A DNA stretch of 64,000 bases from Microbacteriaceae bacterium PS02070. GTDB lineage: Bacteria; Actinomycetota; Actinomycetes; Actinomycetales; Microbacteriaceae. The translations under genes and the position numbers were made by a program. The stretch is from NCBI GenBank assembly GCA_029959865.1, contig JASCPE010000004.1, positions 1-64,000 on the forward strand, given 5' to 3'. Under the pieces are notes generated by a model that did not search any database, had not been told where the DNA came from, and saw nothing but the letters and a program-made list of their open reading frames with translations. The first letter of the stretch is position 1. Each line of letters begins with the position of its first letter. Below are positions 62,149 to 64,000 of this stretch, in pieces.

Positions 62149-63753
62149 GTGCCAAAACCCGTCGTCCTGATCGCAGAAGAGCTCTCCCCGGCCACCATTG
62201 ACGCACTCGGCCCGGACTTCGACATCCGACACGTGAACGGCGCAGACCGTTCCGAGTTGCTGCCGGCTCTCGCCGATGTCGATGCCGTCCTGATTCGCTC
62301 GGCCACAAAGATGGATGCCGAGGCGATCGCCGCCGCGCCGCAGCTGAAGGTCATCGCCCGCGCGGGTGTGGGCCTGGATAACGTCGACATCAAATCGGCC
62401 ACCACCGCCGGCGTCATGGTCGTCAACGCGCCGACGTCCAATATCGTCTCCGCAGCCGAGCTCACCGTTGGCCATATTCTCTCGCTGGCGCGGCACATCC
62501 CTCGCGCGCACGCTTCGCTTGCTGCGGGGGAGTGGAAGCGCAGCTCGTACACCGGAACTGAGCTCTACGAGAAGACCGTCGGGATTGTGGGGCTCGGCCG
62601 TATCGGCGCGCTCATCGCCGCGCGCCTTCAGGGCTTCGACATGCGCGTCATCGCGTACGACCCCTACGTCACAAGCGCGCGCGCTCAGCAGCTGGGTGTG
62701 CAGCTGGTCACGTTCGAGGAACTCCTCGACCAGGTCGACTTCCTCACGATCCACATGCCGAAGACCCCGGAGACCACGGGAATGATCGGTACCGAGCAAC
62801 TCCAGCGGATGAAGCCCTCCGCCTATGTGGTCAACGTTGCACGCGGCGGCCTCATCGACGAAGAGGCGTTGCGCGATGCGCTCATCGCTGGCGAGATCGC
62901 TGGGGCTGGCCTCGACGTGTTCTCGAAGGAGCCGCCCGCGGAAGGCACAGCCGCGCGCGACCTGCTGTCGCTGCCCAACGTCATCGTCACCCCGCACCTG
63001 GGGGCATCGACCGACGAGGCGCAGGAGAAAGCCGGCGTCTCGGTCGCTCGTTCGGTGCGCCTCGCGCTCGGTGGGGAACTCGTGCCCGACGCAGTCAACG
63101 TCACGGGGGGCGTCATCGATCCCTATGTGCGTCCGGGTATCCCGCTGGTGGAGAAGCTGGGTCAGATCTTCGCCTCGCTCGCGCACAGCCCGCTGACGAG
63201 TCTCGACGTCGAGGTCCACGGCGAACTCGCGGAGTACGACGTCGCGGTCCTCAAGCTCGCGGCTCTCAAGGGTCTCTTCACGAACATCGTGAGCGAGACG
63301 GTGTCCTACGTCAACGCCCCGCTGCTTGCAGAACAGCGTGGGCTCGAGGTGCGCCTGCTCGTCGATGGGGAGAGCGAGGAGTATCGCAACGTCATCACTC
63401 TGCATGGTGCGCTCTCCGACGGATCCCAGCTATCCGTCTCGGGCACTCTGACCGGGCCCAAGCAGATCGAGAAGCTTGTCGGGATCAACGGGTACACACT
63501 CGAACTGCCGATCGAGAAGCACCACGTCGTGATGCTCTACACCGACCGGCCGGGCGTCGTCGCGGTCTATGGGCAGAAGTTCGGCGAAGCCGGGATCAAC
63601 ATCGGCGGCATGCAGATCGCACGCCAGGAGGCGGGCGGCCAGGCTCTGTCGATCCTCACGGTCGACTCGCCGGTGCCGGACGAACTGCTCGAGGAAGTGC
63701 GCTCGGTCATCCACGCAGACCTGTTCCGTCAGATCGAGATCACCGAGTCATGA
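62149..63753 (+). CDS. serA: D-3-phosphoglycerate dehydrogenase
   Basis: A 534-aa long-form SerA, first enzyme of serine synthesis. NAD fold VGIVGLGRIGALIAARLQGF (about 144-163), catalytic region PHLGASTDEAQEKAG (His at about 283), then an intervening ASB domain and a C-terminal ACT domain (about 460-534) for serine feedback. GTG start with GAAGG upstream; TAGGCT (62086-62091) gives a leader of about 50 nt. It ends 6 bp inside the convergent regulator gene. Confidence 0.95.
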   Translation: MPKPVVLIAEELSPATIDALGPDFDIRHVNGADRSELLPALADVDAVLIRSATKMDAEAIAAAPQLKVIARAGVGLDNVDIKSATTAGVMVVNAPTSNIVSAAELTVGHILSLARHIPRAHASLAAGEWKRSSYTGTELYEKTVGIVGLGRIGALIAARLQGFDMRVIAYDPYVTSARAQQLGVQLVTFEELLDQVDFLTIHMPKTPETTGMIGTEQLQRMKPSAYVVNVARGGLIDEEALRDALIAGEIAGAGLDVFSKEPPAEGTAARDLLSLPNVIVTPHLGASTDEAQEKAGVSVARSVRLALGGELVPDAVNVTGGVIDPYVRPGIPLVEKLGQIFASLAHSPLTSLDVEVHGELAEYDVAVLKLAALKGLFTNIVSETVSYVNAPLLAEQRGLEVRLLVDGESEEYRNVITLHGALSDGSQLSVSGTLTGPKQIEKLVGINGYTLELPIEKHHVVMLYTDRPGVVAVYGQKFGEAGINIGGMQIARQEAGGQALSILTVDSPVPDELLEEVRSVIHADLFRQIEITES

Positions 63754-64000
63754 CCGCACGACACGCTCAACGAGACTGACGAGCGTGTCCAACGCCGCGC
63801 CGGACGGGGCACTCGTGGCCATTCCGGCGCCGAGAGCGTTGTTGTAGTAGAGGCCATCGCCGAGGAGCATGACCAAGTCGCGTGCCACGTCGTCGCGGAC
63901 GTGCGGTCGGACGGTGCGCGACCAGCTCTCGCGCACGCGGCGGAGCGCCACCACCGCATCATCCCGGCCCTCCTGGGCGAGTCGGGCGGTCGCGACGATC
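63748..64000 (-). CDS. C-terminal part of a TetR-like regulator (cut by window edge)
   Basis: The last 83 residues of a minus-strand gene that continues beyond the window. The sequence is helical (RDDVARDLVMLLGDGLYYNNALG and ALDTLVSLVERVV), like the ligand-binding C-terminus of TetR-family repressors. The DNA-binding N-terminus is outside, so the family call is tentative. Its stop overlaps the serA stop region tail-to-tail. Confidence 0.55.
   Translation of the reverse strand, partial: IVATARLAQEGRDDAVVALRRVRESWSRTVRPHVRDDVARDLVMLLGDGLYYNNALGAGMATSAPSGAALDTLVSLVERVVRS

Overview
The window is high-GC DNA from an actinobacterium, most likely a Microbacterium or another Microbacteriaceae. Three things point there: a tmRNA tag ending in FALAA, a LigD with POL-PE-LIG domain order, and an ars cluster built like the one I recall from Microbacterium sp. 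A33. At least sixteen genes have a TAGGCT/TAGACT-type -10 hexamer 6-9 nt before the start codon, the pattern of leaderless transcription.

Core chromosome, left part. 0.1-5.5 kb: MFS transporter, initiator tRNA, nitrilase-family amidase, PLP aminotransferase, HtrA protease. 5.5-16.2 kb: a cell-wall polymer region with three CDP-glycerol glycerophosphotransferase-like proteins, a family-2 glycosyltransferase, a LicC-like nucleotidyltransferase and an ABC exporter pair. 16.2-24.4 kb: DUF3039 protein, nicotinate phosphoribosyltransferase, murI-rph-rdgB, a CDF transporter, the divergent ligD/ku NHEJ pair and tRNA-Leu. 24.4-28.9 kb: a complete tad/Flp pilus locus, including a 59-aa pilin. 28.9-38.4 kb: MFS transporter, prfB, ftsE-ftsX-smpB, SIMPL protein, DUF222-HNH nuclease, tmRNA, lipoprotein, hisN-like phosphatase and tRNA-Lys(CTT).

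Accessory part, 38.4-52.2 kb. The last 34 bases of tRNA-Lys plus the next base (35 bp, 38387-38421) are repeated exactly at 51173-51207, which bounds a 12.8 kb island. It carries a frameshifted metallophosphoesterase, a trypsin-like protease, a serine resolvase, a CmtR-type repressor with a CDF exporter, a deleted IS21 element holding a thioredoxin-like gene, and a large arsenic cluster. That cluster has a flavoprotein divergent from arsR-arsN1, then arsT(trxB)-acr3-arsRC fusion-arsC, divergent from a single-cysteine arsC. Just outside the right repeat is the frameshifted N-terminus of a tyrosine integrase flanked by paired GTGCAAC motifs. This looks like the remnant of a second element stacked on the same tRNA.

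Core chromosome, right part. 52.3-64 kb: hypothetical protein, dimethylargininase, thiolase, the ilvD-ilvB-ilvN-ilvC branched-chain amino acid block, two small membrane proteins, serA, and the end of a TetR-like regulator cut by the window edge.

Working picture of the arsenic genes: ArsC enzymes reduce arsenate, using thioredoxin for the three-Cys forms and probably mycothiol for the single-Cys form. ACR3 exports arsenite, ArsN1 acetylates organoarsenicals such as arsinothricin, and ArsR and ArsRC repress through palindromes in the divergent promoters. The neighbouring CmtR-CDF pair would handle Cd/Pb/Zn-type metals.
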